A stretch of 64,000 nucleotides of DNA, taken from Chrysoporthe austroafricana (taxonomy: Eukaryota > Ascomycota > Sordariomycetes > Diaporthales > Cryphonectriaceae). Below, one piece after another: positions 10,153 to 23,163 of this stretch. The stretch is from assembly GCA_001051155.2 (NCBI GenBank), contig JYIP02000001.1:1674001-1738000 (forward strand), in the 5' to 3' direction. The notes under the pieces are model-generated. The model worked only from the letters and a program-made list of their open reading frames with translations. It did no database searches and had not been told where the DNA came from. The position numbers and the translations under genes were made by a program. Position 1 is the first letter of the stretch; each line of letters begins with the position of its first letter.

Positions 10153-13100
10153 GATCCAATTTCAAGTTTCTGTCCGTGTCCTCGGGATGCGGCAGGGTAC
10201 CCCTCAGATAAGATCTCACAGCACTCGCACTCAGTTCGTATCACGTGCATTGTATCTGGGTTCAGGTACCTGGGACGACCCCGAGGCGGCATTAGACAGG
10301 AGTAAGCGGTGGACGACAGCTTGCATCTAGCCCGAGGAAAACAGCGGCGGTGTAACGCCGCGACTAGGTCGGCGGCTCGGTGGCACGAGCTGTAGCCAAG
10401 ATGGCCCTATGAGACACGTCTCGTGCAATGCAGTGGCGTTACGTACTGAGGCATCGTAGCAAAAATGGGTGCCCGGCACGCTGGACCATGTGATGCGCTG
10501 TCGCAAGCTCTGCCAACGATCGAGATCCCTGATGAAAGTCAAAAACTTCACACAAAATCCCTGGAGCCTCCTAGGACCACGTGGGAGGCTTGTCGCTCAT
10601 CGGAGGCTTTTGCGAATGCCACCCTCTGACGCGGCGGTCAGAGTCATTGCACCAGTATAACTTCGCGGAGCCGCAACCACCGGCATAAGCCTGGGGCGTC
10701 TGAGCCAATTGCGCAGCGCCCCTCCTCCTGACCGCAGTAGGTAGACGCGTAGTTGAGGGGCGGTCTGAGCATCTTCATGCCATCCAATCCGATCTGTTAT
10801 TAGAGGCGATGATCATGACTGCTAGACCGCGTCATGCGGGCGACGGGCTCGGCGTTGACGACGACTCAGGGCCATCGCAAGGACGACCCGCAGTGGACAT
10901 AGCGCCGCGCATGGCGGTGGGAGTGGGCGTAGAAGTACGGCCACAAGGCGGCGGACACTAGCCACCCGAGACATGTTGAAAATTTGACACTCCGGCTTGT
11001 GTCCGGATATGACCGAGGAGCGCGGATCCGAAATGCTCGCCGGCGCTGACCTGGGCTGCCATGCTGCTTCCAGAGCTCGCTCGTCGTGAGCCGTACGCGG
11101 TCCTGACCTCTAGCGCCGACGGCTGATCGACTGCCGCGCAGTGCGGGCGAGTCAGCCGGGAGAGGCCCTGCTAGAAACCTCGAAGGAGGTGATGATGGGC
11201 GGCCGCCGCGCCGGCAGCGTCTCATGGATTTCCGCATTGGGAACGATGCCAACGGCGGAGACCATGTGACAGTACGGCGGAGATCTCAATTGCGGGCTAC
11301 TGTACGCCACTGCAGAGTTCTCATGTCGGCACCTGCAGTTGCTTGGGGCATGCGCTGGATCGTGGAGAGAGTGCTGTCAGATCTGGTTGCGAATCCTGGA
11401 GGAAGAACAGAAAGGGTTCGATATCCACCCGGACGCTGCCCTGGTGCCCTGGTGCCCTGGTGCCTGGGTGCCTGGGTTCTGAGTCGGGCACGCGGTTCCG
11501 CCATGGACGAACGGCGTTGATGCCCAACGACGCCAAGGATCCATTGGTGGGCTTCTTCAGGCACGGCGGGAACGCAGATCAACGCGGCCAAAACAAGTCC
11601 CAGGACCCTGAAGGACCCTGAAGGCCACGGTACGCTTGAGACGCAGGGAAGGACACCTCGGGTAGGGTGCAACCTGCCCCTGTCTGCCCTGAGTCGACAT
11701 CGTGCGCCACGGGCGCCATAAATAGCCCAGGATATTATTCTGGTTTCGAGGAGGGTGGTGGAGAAGGTAACTCAACTTCCTCGGCTGTGCTGCGCGGCAC
11801 GGCGGCCTCTCGGGGCTTGGTGATGGCTTCGTCAGCTGAACTCACGAGTCAAAAGGAGCTTCCACGGGAGCGGGTTGGAAGGCCCGCGCCGTAGCTCGTG
11901 GCTCGCCGACGCGGCCACGCGCTTGTTTTGGATGCAGCGCTACCGGGTTTCCCGAGCGGGGACGGACACTGCTCTAGCAAAGAGGTGTGTTGCAGCGCCG
12001 TCCACTCTCGGGTTAGGGCAGCAGTTAGTAGAGGTGCTGGGGTAAAGTCTAAGTAGACGGCTTCGGAGAGATGATGAAGCCCGCGCATCTTCATACTCCA
12101 GAGCCTGGGATCTGCAGCGACGAGGCTTGATATTGGATAGTGGTATATCGCTGCAGAGAGCCTTCCTGTACAAGAATAAGTGACACGGCGCCGCTCATTG
12201 CTCAGCTCTTACTAAGTATGTATACAAGGAGAAACGGTTTGCCGGCGCCGTTTGCAATACCCGGTACATGGTCGGCAACTTTGGTACTCCTGCCGATCGG
12301 CTTTCGCCGCACAGGCGAACATGCAGCCGGAAGATCCCTCATGAGCAACGGCTCTCGAGCGAGCCGCGATGCTCGAGGGCCACGCTTCGATATGCCAGGA
12401 CGCCCAACAAGCGATCAGCAGACACAGGTGCAGCGCCGACCCCATCAGAAAAGGCGGGCGAACGGATCTAGCAGTCCCACCAAAAAATGTGACAGGCCAA
12501 TGTTGGTGACAAGACGTGTGGCCCGTCGCCAGATGGCAATGAGAACGTGAGCATCTTGGCTCGGTGAGCCCGGAGGAATGGCTGGAGGACCCATCGTTAG
12601 CTCCAGACCGGTCAGGCCCTCACGAGCTCTTGAATTTCGATAAACTCCCCGCCTCCAGACATTTGCCCAGCAAGGTGGCGCGAGCAACCAGGGACCGAGT
12701 CGCGATGCTTTCAGCGAGAAAAAACTTGCTGAACCGCATGGCCGAAGCCATGAGGCACGGGCCAGAGCTTCGGGATCGCGAGCAGGCGGGCCCAGGCTGT
12801 GGGCACCCATAGTCACGGGCGTCATGGGCAAGCTCTTAGGGGCCGCTCAGGTCGGACTTCGGTGTGACGTCTTCAACACTTTCTTCTTCGAACGGCGCCG
12901 TCGCCCCCAGAGACTCGCCACGAAAAGCAATTACGAGGCTGCTAAGGGCTGGGGCCACAACCACCACCACCTCTTCGCGTTGACGACACGCTAGTCTGAT
13001 ATGGCATGTCCGCCGGCGAGGAGCGACGACCTTGCCGAAGGAACCGCAGCACTGATTGCTGGGAAGGTTTCGCGTGCTTCGAGAAGAAATTTGAGCCTTC

Positions 13101-15337
13101 GAAATGTGGAGGCGATGCCTCCCTGCCTGCAGCAGCGTTACATAGCAGAGTCAAGCGAGTCACGGATCCACCAGGCCAGGACTACTATTGACACTGCTGT
13201 ACCGTATCTTGGCCGTTCTGGTGTTTCCGCATGATCCCTCTCCCCGCCTGAGCGCATTTCGATGTCGATTTGAAGCTGCTTCTGGCTCCTGGCCGCATTT
13301 CTGGCCTCGTTGCAGTCAGTCTACCCACAGCACCACTCAACACCCGCCTCGTCCTAGCGATTGGTCATCGTCACCCACAATCCTAAACGCTACCGAACCA
13401 CGGCGGTCTGTGCGCTGCAATTTTTTTTATTGATGGCATGACCGGCTCCGAGTTTCATGCGCAGCTATTTTTGCGCTGGACGATATGACGGACCTGCCTG
13501 GGGGGGGGGGGAAGGGGAAAAGGGCCCGTTTTGTCGCTTCCGTCTCTCGCCGAAGGACACTTTATGCAGTTTGTCGGTGTGTCCGCTTTTCGCGTTCTCG
13601 AGACCTGCTAGCGACGAGAAATACTCGAGGGCGTGGGCCGCCAGTGATTGCGATCGCTAAAATTCGCAACCGCCCTCGTACCCATCTGTGGGTCTTTTGC
13701 CCTCTAAGAGTGGCTTTGCCTTGGTAACGGCCACATCATCGCAAATGTTCCCGGGAAATCGGTAAATGGCGGTAAGGGCTGTGATTGACGAGCAGTTCCT
13801 GGCGGTCACGGGTTTAGGCTTTTCACCAGGTCGCGTGGCGTCTGGAACTTTCCCGACCAAGGAGAGCAAGCCGATGCGTCTGTCTGCGTGGGGATGATGT
13901 ACTGGGCATGAGGGAATCCGGTGGGGGCGACCTAGCCCACCGACGCCATGATTTCCCGAGCGGGCGCGCGGATCAGCTGTGTGTCGAACACCTCTTGCTT
14001 TTTCCTGAGACAGATGACCTTTTGCCATCAAGATCAAGTCATGAGAATGGCCGCCCGACAATCCTGCTGAAACGGTGGCCATCTGGCGGTCTAGAACGAA
14101 GGGCTGGCCTGGATCTATTGGCTCGCTGACTCGCCACAAGATTTTGCGTGTAAGTGGAGTGCAGCAGGTGTGGTAGCAGCCCCCTCTTATCAGTCTATCA
14201 ATCTGATCGGGAATGCACGCTGCATTGCATTTGCCAGGACAGCCACCGCTGGGTCTCGGCCGAACGATAGGACGAGCCTGCTGCGCTGCGAGCCTGGTCG
14301 TCCGCCCTGTAGGATGGATGGTCGTCCGGTTTCACTTCTCCAACGGCCAGCCCAGCCGAACGAGATCGACAATCCTCCTGTCTTCATCATGGGGTCTGAT
14401 CCCTCTTCTGGCCTGATGAGGTCAGAATCGGAGCAGAATTGGTCCCCAGTCAGTAAGTATGACGGCAAGCAACACGCAGCGCAGCGCACGCGCCCGTGGA
14501 GAACCTACTGCGGTAGAGTCCCTGGACGCTGGAAAGATGTCGAGCATTGCATAGGTTGGCAGGAGCCCTGCAGACCCTGATCCTGGGGTAGGGGACCATT
14601 GTCGAGCTGTCATAAGTGGAATCGCTGTGTCCAAGACGGGCCCGTAATAAGCATGGTGCCCTGACATTTCTCAAGGCCAACTGGGGCCTCCCCCCTCAAT
14701 GCTACTATGTAAGTGCGGCCGCCCTCCGTGAATAGGCAAGCCGACGGGAGAAAGGGCCTACCCCATTCGTGACGCACGACGGTACTTAAGTCCTAAGAAG
14801 CACGACCGGCCAATTTACTGTTGTTTAATTTTCCGATGAACTAGAAACCAAACAGCGATACCAGGAGAGCCTCCTGCCTGGGGTCCTTCTGCCGGGCTCT
14901 CAGCCGCACTCGAAGCGAGAGCTCCGGTGTCATCTGCCCTTCAGCAGGAAATAGCCGACGCGGCGACAGGCCTGATCCCAAGCGTACCCGCTGGGCTGGG
15001 AATTAGATAGATGATTGTTCATTTCGCGTGGTTGGCCACCAGGCCCAGGGTCCTGTGCCGGCACGCAGAGGTGGGCGTTTCATGCTTCCTGACGGGTTCT
15101 GCCCAATCACGCGGGCAGGTAACACCGCATATGGAAATATGATGCAATTAAAGGGGCTGTCGTAAATTTGATGCGCCGCATCGCCCTGCAGCCTCAGGTA
15201 CATTGTGCATGTTGCAGCATGCACCCATGCCTGCAGATCAACTGACAGCACGCTGCAACGACACCCATCGACTGCACCTCCCGACCGGCCCTATAGCAGA
15301 TCGGACTGTCTGGGGTCTTTTCACCGCCCTGTCTTAT
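10153..15337. other. Gene-free stretch of about 5 kb
   Basis: No reading frame of convincing length or composition and no recognisable protein motif was seen on either strand. The longest frame (13657-14139, minus) lacks any family pattern. The stretch contains an 8-bp tandem repeat at 11438-11477, a 10-bp direct duplication (GGACCCTGAA) near 11600 and a homopolymer of G starting at about 13500. Base composition is GC-rich, so it is not the AT-rich product of heavy repeat-induced point mutation. Confidence 0.45.
11438..11477. repeat. Five-unit 8-bp tandem repeat
   Basis: Three copies of GCCCTGGT are followed by two of the variant GCCTGGGT. The two variants sit in separate blocks, as expected from slippage after a point change. 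Confidence 0.9.
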
Positions 15338-15435
15338 CTCTCTCTGTGTGTGTGTGTGCGTGTGCGTGTGTGCGTGTGCGTGTGTGCGTGTGTGAGTGAG
15401 CGAGCATGCGTGCGTGCGCGCGAGTGTGTGCGTGA
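15338..15435. repeat. TG-rich microsatellite
   Basis: A run starting with CTCTCTC passes into TGTGTG and then alternating TGTGCG and GTGCGTG words, ending in CGTGCGTGCGCGCGAG. Nearly 100 bases of alternating purine-pyrimidine on one strand make it a candidate Z-DNA-forming tract. It lies about 2.6 kb upstream of the Zn(II)2Cys6 regulator gene. Confidence 0.9.
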
Positions 15436-17997
15436 CCCCGCAGTTAGATAGAGGCTACTGGGTACCTTGGCGTGCCAGTTCATCAACCAGGTACGGGGTT
15501 ACCTCGCAGGTGCCTGCGATTAAGCTCTGGCGCCCAGGACTCCGCTCCCTGCGCGTAAGCACTGGTAAGTGCTGCTGAGCATGGTACTAATATTGAGTAG
15601 TATGCAGCTCAGGTCCGTGGACATTCCCGCCGGCTGGGCAGACCATGAGCGCCTTCAGGAACAGTAGCACTCACCGGCTGGGGTTCCACCATCATAGTAC
15701 GGAGCACCCTGGCCGATAATAATGTCATTTCTGCGACCGATCAGCAGTGGACGCTCTGGTCGGGATGTGGTAGCGCCATGGCGGGTACTAGTACTGGGTG
15801 TGCGCTGTACTGAGTAGTAGTAGAGAGCTGGCCTTCGTCATGGCGGAGACGTGTATTAGTTCCTAGCCGGGCACCGTTTTGCTCCCGTTCCCGGGATGAT
15901 CCCTGCCGCTGCCCGTAAGTCCCTGCCCCGAGTGGACCGTTCCTCGTCCGTCTGGCCGTCCACGCAGCCACGCCAGACCTGGGAACCCTCCTGCTGGCTG
16001 TGGTGTGGGGAAGGAACGATTGGAAAGCGCAGCGGCGTGCAGCAGTGCGTGTGGGTAGCAAGGTTGGCGAGCGCTCTCTCGCTGCCTTATTTTTTTTTTT
16101 TTTTCCTCTCGCCTCTTGTCGCCCCTGCTCAGCGCTGTACCATGCTGTACAGTAGTACCCTGCAGTTGCCGCTGTACCCCTGCCAGGCCGAGCTCTTAGC
16201 TCTTGGTCACCAGCCTGGGCCCCCCCGTCAACCCGCATCCCGCCTCTGCCTTGCCTTGCCTTGCAGCAACGCGCCTCACGACACCGGCGAGGCCTCTTTT
16301 CCAACTCTGCCCTTCCTTGATTTGACTTTTTCTCCTCTGCTCTGCTGTCCCAGCCAGCCGTGGCTTGGACTGCTCGGTGTTCAATCAGATCCACCCCACC
16401 ACGCCCCTGCCGCCTCGGCTTCTGACTTCCGACCTCTTGTTCCTCCAGCGCCTGTCAGTGTGTCACGTTACCTGTGTACGGTATCACCCACCCAGGAACT
16501 GTGAAGCACCGCCAGTACCAGGACCAGCCAGTGCCCGGGACCAGTCCCAGCCAGGACCAGCACCCAGCACCGGAACGAGCACGCGCCGCAGTACCTGGCC
16601 CCGACCTAACTGACCTGTCCACCCGACCTGTCTGCCTCGACCCTACCGCGACTAGGCTTGTGGCATCTTGCTCCTCCGGTCCTGATAGCTGCCCAACCGT
16701 CGATCCCCTCTCACGCCTCCAACAGAGTTTCCCCGCGGCGGCCCGGCACTGCTCCTCCAGAGGCGGCCCTCGCGCTACCACACAGCTCAGCTCCTAGAAC
16801 GCTGCACGCCGAAGCTACCCTGCGCTGCTGCTTGCTGCTTGCTGCAGCGTGTGCGCGTGAGTCCCCTCGCCCGCCCTGCTGGGCCCTGATCGCCCTGGGG
16901 ACTGGAGTAGGCTCAAGCCTAACCTGCCGCTGCGCCAAACCTAAATTGTCGCCAGGGTTGTGGCGCACAGCCCGCGTCGACATTGGCTCGAACGTTTCTC
17001 GTCTTGCTCGGGCGCGAGGAGAGCTCGGGGCCTTTCCTTTCTCCTCCTCCTCCCTCCTCCTCCTCCTCCCCTTCTGGCCCTGTGGTCTGAACGTGGACGT
17101 TGCTCTGCGTCTGTGTGGCCTGTCCTGGACTGGCCCGACCTGCCTGTCGCGCACGAGCTGGCCCGTTTCTGACCAGCCCTCCGCCGTATCACACTCATCA
17201 CATCCCACCTCTCGGCACCTGGGCGACCTCCTCCAGAAATCTCCCCTTCTCCAGGCCAATAGGACTCGACAGGACTGGAAGCTCCACGTCCTCACCCCCC
17301 CCCTCCCGGATTGGATTCGATCAGTCACCCTGCGCCCTGATCACCAAAAGGCCCCGGACCGCGCGCCCACACACCTCTGGCGTCCCCTTCCCGAGGCTTC
17401 CCAGCTGCCCCTCACGGTCTGATAGCATTGGGCCTGCGTACCAGTCCCTCGCCCATACCCGCACCAGGAATACGTACCTGCGCTCATTCACAGTACCTTA
17501 CTGCCGGGCAGGATCTGACCATTCTCGAGCGCAACCACCCCTGCCCTGTTCCTGATCCCGGCTCCCAAGCTCAGGCGCAGGTCCAGCTTCCTACCTTCAC
17601 CACGCCTCCCGGTCCCGGTTCGCGGCGCCCAGGTCTCAGGTCTCAGGTTGTCAGATCGAAAGTTCCTTGTTGTCAATCTTCAAGGCTTACCTCTCTCCGC
17701 CCTCGCTCCTCCTTCCGCTGCGGGCGAGAGGATCTCTGGCCGGCTGTAGAGTCGCAGAGGCGACCCCCAAAGGTATTGGCGCGCCGTCTGCCCGTTACAC
17801 CCCCCATGGACTCCGCGGTTGCGCTTGCTGCCTGACCACTCGTCGCCTCTCTTGCTTGCGCTGATCTGGCACTGGCCCTGCACTGGCTTCAACCCCGGAC
17901 GACGCCCGCCCGACTTTTTCTCGAAATTCTCTCCCCGGGGTCCCGGTAGTCAAGTACCTACCTGCCTTCCCTCACATATACCTGACCTCCTAGAAGC
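15436..17997 (+). promoter_or_regulatory. Upstream region and probable long leader of the Zn(II)2Cys6 regulator gene
   Basis: The region is strikingly pyrimidine-rich on the plus strand from about 16080 to the start codon, with a poly-T run at 16090-16105, CCTTGCCTTG repeats near 16250 and a CTC-triplet tract at 17039-17070. CT-rich sequence before the start codon is characteristic of promoters and leaders of highly or developmentally expressed filamentous-fungal genes. Many out-of-frame ATGs occur, so if the transcript begins far upstream it would carry short upstream reading frames. Frames of 200-250 codons at 15896-16504 and 16658-17422 are Ser/Pro/Leu translations of this skewed composition and have no motif. 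No protein gene is supported. Confidence 0.5.
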
Positions 17998-20900
17998 ATG
18001 GACCAAGGGCATGAAGACAAGCGGCCTCGTCTCTCGACTGGGTGGCCAGCGGGGCCATCACATCATGTCTCTCTGCCCCATCCCGGCCCGCCCTTAACTA
18101 CTCCTACTCACCATCCACAACCTCTTCCTCCTCCAACGTCCTCTCAATACTCCCCCTCGCCGCACTCCTTCCCCAGGGCCCAGGACTATCCACAACCTCA
18201 TCAACAACCGCCGCCGCCGCCGCCACCCCCACCGCCGCCGCCCCAACCACAACACTTTGACGATCGTCGGCAGCATGAGCCAGAGAGATACCCGCCCACC
18301 CAGGATCACCGTCACCACCCCCCACCCTCACCAGTGCACCAACCTTACCCGGCGCAAGGCTACCAGCCCCCAGGCCGCGAACCAATGGTGAAGAGGGAAG
18401 GCGACGATATCAAACTGCCTCAGATCGTCAGGCCCAACTCGAACGGTCCCGACCCGTCTCATCTGCCGCCGCCGCCGCCACCTCCACCACCACCCGCGCA
18501 TGGCCATCCGCCTCCAGGCCATATGGAGGAGAGGAGGCATATGAGTTACGACAACGGCCCGGGGCCGCAGCTGTACCGTCACCCTACCTATCCTCCTCCA
18601 CCACCAACCCCGTTGTCTCATCCCGGCCCTCCAACCCCATATGAGCAGACCCAGATGTATGCCCCGCCACCGATGGGACCAGATGGTCCCTATCCCATTC
18701 CCTATGCCACCACGGCTGGGAAGCGGAAATCTCAGAGAGCCTCACAGGTACGTCCGCTGAGATACACGATCCCTTGCGAGAGGAAGACGTTCTGAGTCAG
18801 TCTCAAGGCTTGCGACAGCTGTCGGCAGCTCAAGGCGAAATGCGATGAGAACAAGCCGTGTAAAAATTGTCAGGAGAAGAACATCGTTTGCAACTACCGC
18901 GACCCAGCTCCAAAACAGTGAGTACACCGCGCTCTTCGCCGGATGTCAGCCGCTCTAACGATAGGACCCTCCAGGCAAGACAAGGCCACTCAGGATATTC
19001 TGGACGCAGTGCAGAAGATGCTCCAGGCAGACAGACGAGAGATAATCGGCGAGCTCGTGGCACTGAAGTCTGAAATTCGAGAGCTCAAGAGTGGCGGACG
19101 GGCGGTCTCATCACACAGCTTACAGGGCGCCGGATCCCTCGACTTCATTAAAGACATACCTCGAGCAGCGTCTCCAGCCCAGATAGCCGATGCCGACGAG
19201 ACGGTCTCATCATCCGCCGGAGATGCGCCAGCAAACGGCATTCCGGATCCCGAGGCCGCTACCAAGAGGATGCGACTGCTCGAGGACGAGGATGAGACTG
19301 AAGAGCCACCAGGCAACCCAATCCGACCGCAAGAGGCGCCGTTCCCCCACGATCACACGACTCCGGCGGGCCGTCTGCTCAAATGGCCCTCAATTCGGGA
19401 TCTGGTGGGACCCCTGTTGGACCTGGAGGGCATCAAGTGGATCGACAATTACCCACAACGTCGGGAAGAAAGCCGCGGCCAACTGCCCCTCTTCGGGCGT
19501 GGCGATGGGTCGACCAAAGCAACGGCTGAACGGGATCCGGTGTACGAGTACGTGGAAATTGCGGACGATACTTCCCAGGTCGGCGATCACCAGTCTCCCT
19601 CAGCCGGAACGGACTGGGGCCCTATAGGAGGCATGTCACCGCCAGGATCAAGCTTGCCAGGCGAGTTGCATGCAAAGATGTCTCGGACTGATGGTGCTTT
19701 GGATTTCGACGAGGGCAAAGTATGGCGATACGTCGGCTACTATAAGAACCACATCCAGAATATGCATCCCTTGATCCCACCGGAGGATCTTGATGCCATG
19801 GTAGCTTCTTTCCTCGACGAGGTCGGCGCTAGAAAGTCGAAAACTCAGGCCAAATTCGTCAGCCAGCCAGAAGGATCAATGCAGCCAACCATGGAGTATG
19901 ACAGGAAGCGAAAGCGATCACCCGCACCGAATGGCTCGGAGTCGGGCCCACCCCCAAAGAGACACAGACCCCAACGCTCTAGCAAACACGCCTTGGTGCT
20001 TATGGTGCTGGCATTGGGAAAGATTTGCGGATGGAGAGAGAAGAAGCTCCCTGAGGCGCCCGCGCCCGAAAAAGAGTCAGTCCCGGGTCACGGCTCACCA
20101 GTGGTTCGAAATGGCCATGTCACGTCGCCCAACCAAGGTTCCCCTCCAACGAGCGCAATCTCACAATCTCCGGGACAAGCTGGGCTACCTTCCCCCAAGG
20201 ATCACGACCGTTCGATTGCAAGTAGACGATCATCCATACAGGCCTCGGGCATGCAGGCTCCTACCAGCGCGGCATCACCTGCACCGCCAAAGAAAAATTA
20301 CGAGGTCATCCCAGGTCTAGAATATTTCGCCTACGCAACGGATATCCTCGGCAATCACTTTGGAAGTTACGAACTGAGCCAAATTCAAGCCCACATTCTG
20401 GCATGTCTATACTACGGGCAGCTAGGACGCGTCATCCCAAGCTTCCGACATATCAGATTTGCTTGCCAGATGATCGTGGATAAACTCCAGCCGCAAGTAT
20501 ACCTCAGATATTGTATTGCATATTAGTGTTGCTAACAACAGGATAGTGCTATGGAGCGACTAAGCCATTTCCAGATGCTCGGAGCTGGACGAGTGGTTAC
20601 GCCAAGGGACAACAAGTACCTGGTTGCATTTTGGTCTTGTTGCCAATTGGAGAGGTAAGAAGGCAGCTTTTGTTTACATATATATATAATTCCTTTTTCG
20701 ACCTCCACACAGGCATGATGCTAACAGTCACAGCGACATTCTCGCCGAGCTGAACCTGCTGCCATCTGGGATCCTTCAGTACGAAGGCCTCCTGCCATAT
20801 CCGGACATGACGGTACTTCACGACGACCTCAAGTTCTCTGAAGAGGTGGTGAACAGTTATATGGCACAGCTGTATTTGCGCAAACGGATGAACGAGATCT

Positions 20901-21771
20901 CCGGTCAGCTTTACAACCCCAAGCACAAGCCTGAGTTCGAAGAACAGTTGGAGATCACGGCTAGCATCGAGCAGATGCTGGCATCCAAAGACGTGTGGGC
21001 CATGAAGTTTGCCTTCAACGTGGACGATCCTCCCGCAGATGACATTTTGCACGCCCGTTTTCGCGCCAAGTTCTGGGGGGCCAACGTCATCACCTATCGT
21101 CCATACATCGAGAACATTCTGCTATGGTCGCATGGCCGGAGTCATCCAGATCAGTATCGCGATGGTGTGCAACGCGCGTTACAAGATAGGGCCAATCTCG
21201 CACTCTCTGTGCCCAGTGACGTCACAACACCAAGCGAGATACCTGAAATATTCAAGGTATATGCTCGGAAGGGACTGAAGGCGTTGATACAGAGCACGCA
21301 GGCCTTTCACGGCTTGCGCGACAAGCGCTTCATCATTACTAATGTCTTCGGAACGGCACATGCGTAAGACATCCATAAATATTCTTTCGTATTTGATTGA
21401 ATGCTGACCCAAGTCACAGTCAATGGGGCAACCTCATCACGCTTTGTGCTGCCTACCGGGATCCGGTGCTCGGGCAAGAAGTCGACGAAGAAGAACTGCG
21501 ACGCTTGCTTAGGAAGACAATCGAATTCTTCGAAGTTGTTGCCCAGGATTCGAGCAGCCTGGCTGTTGACCTGAGGATTTTGAGAGGACTTCTAGAGACG
21601 TTGCCGCCAAAGACTCAACTGCAGTATGGCATGCTACCACTGGGGCCGCCTCACGACCCGGCCCTCTTGTCTAACGGGCCGACACCGCACCAAATTGCCG
21701 GGCGCAGCCCACACACCAACACAAATACGCCGAGTGATATGGGCCACCCGACGCCAATGGACTTCTCTTGA
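17998..21771 (+). CDS. Zn(II)2Cys6 fungal-specific transcription factor
   Basis: Six exons (17998-18747, 18808-18917, 18975-20496, 20542-20654, 20734-21363, 21420-21771) give 1158 aa; every junction keeps frame and has GT-AG borders. The N-terminal 250 residues are extremely Pro/His-rich with several poly-Pro runs, then a basic KRKSQRASQ. Exon 2 encodes the binuclear cluster: Cys 252, 255, 262, 268, 271 and 278, spacing C-X2-C-X6-C-X5-C-X2-C-X6-C. A coiled-coil-like helix (about 283-320, DKATQDILDAVQKML) follows and probably dimerises. The middle contains a basic patch (KRKRSPAPN). The C-terminal half is a fungal transcription-factor middle homology region with YFAYATDILG, AHILACLYYGQLGR and FWSCCQLESDILAEL. 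It binds DNA in the nucleus; target genes cannot be inferred. The zinc cluster is a separate 110-nt exon flanked by introns of 60 and 57 nt. Confidence 0.95.
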
Positions 21772-23163
21772 AGCACACATCACCTTGGCTCGTACGCTCT
21801 AGTATCAATCCTCGTTCTGGAGATGTCGGATGCCACGCGGTGCAAGTGTTCCACCCAGCAAAGCCACATAGCTGCTGAATTTCAGATGCAGTATCCAGGC
21901 TCTGGGGCGACTACACCGCCATTTCTTCTCGCTGCTTACAACGTGACCGAAGCTACCGCTTGGATTGGCGCGATATTCAGCTACCGAGTCATTTCGTGAC
22001 TTGGATAACGATGAACTGGCATTTTACAGGGCCATATTTGGATACTGTAGCCTGGCTCCGAGACTTTGTTATGAGAACGGCCTACCAAACACTGTGTTTG
22101 TGTCAACGTGCACGAAATAGGATGGCCACGCCAATAGCACTGGTATTGATGTTATCTGCAGAGTGACGAAGTTCGACATGGGTACAAGCGCAAGTGGAAA
22201 CAAAATTTTGAAGGACGCATTCGCAAAAAGAAAAAGAAAAAAAAAAGGACGGGTCAAAACAAACAAAAAAAAAGGGACGGTATGGTCAGCATTGATGGGG
22301 CTACAAAACGATGGAGTAAGAATCTCATCGGACATGGGTTCACGCTCAAGGAAGAAGGGACCGATCTACTATTCCATCTCTAACACATCTCACTTCACTA
22401 ATATCCACGGAAAGGACGGGAGGAAGGAAGATATGCATGGGCTTGATGGGTCACGAGATTCTATACCAATTTTATCAAGCGAGGGACGGGCGCCAAGATT
22501 GGCAGGCTGGGTTCTGGCTCCATATATTAACTGAAATTTGGAACAGGAGGGCAAATTTGGTCAGTTGCATAGCGAGTTCAATTGGAGGGTATCATGGCGG
22601 CGGTGTGGCCTTTTCTTCATTGTCTGTCGTTTTGATTTTATCTTCCTGGACGTCATGGCATTCAACGCAAGCAACGGGCGGGCTGCATCCATGGGAGGAG
22701 ATACCACTTACATGTCTGGACACCGGTCATATGTCTCATTGGTCTCGTCGTTTGTTTTGTGTGTGGGTTCTTTTTATTCCATGTCCACTGCTGAGGATAC
22801 CTATGGGGCGGGGCAGCGTGGATTACCCTGTACATCTACAGTGTGTGATATCTTGTGTGTTTCGCACGTGTGTCGATATACTATGGGAAGGAAGTGCGGC
22901 ACGGCACGGCACAAGCTACTGGAAAAGCAACGAAGATCCAGCTTGATCAGCCAGAATGATAGCTTGCCCCACGAGATACGTAAATGCCGTGGGTATACTT
23001 CAATGCTCGAGCTACGACGACTTGCGTCCCTACACTGCCTCCCGCTCGTGCTCCCCGTGTTCATGTCCAAGATATGGATCGTCTACCTGGCTCCAGACGC
23101 CAGACCGCAAGAATGCAGGTATCGAAGCACGCCTTTGGCGCGCCGTCCTTCGCCACCGCGCCG
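21772..23163. other. Convergent intergenic region between the regulator gene and atg5
   Basis: This holds the 3' ends of two convergent genes. It includes an A-rich stretch at about 22219-22290 that could serve polyadenylation of the plus-strand gene. A 388-codon plus-strand frame starts at 22538 and runs on antisense to atg5 exons; it has no motif and is rejected. Confidence 0.5.

Noticed and set aside
13657..14139. 160-codon minus-strand frame
   Set aside because: No recognisable domain, start context or splice partners.
16658..17422. 254-codon plus-strand frame upstream of the zinc-cluster gene
   Set aside because: Ser/Pro/Leu-rich translation of a CT-skewed leader region with equally open frames on the other strand; no domain.
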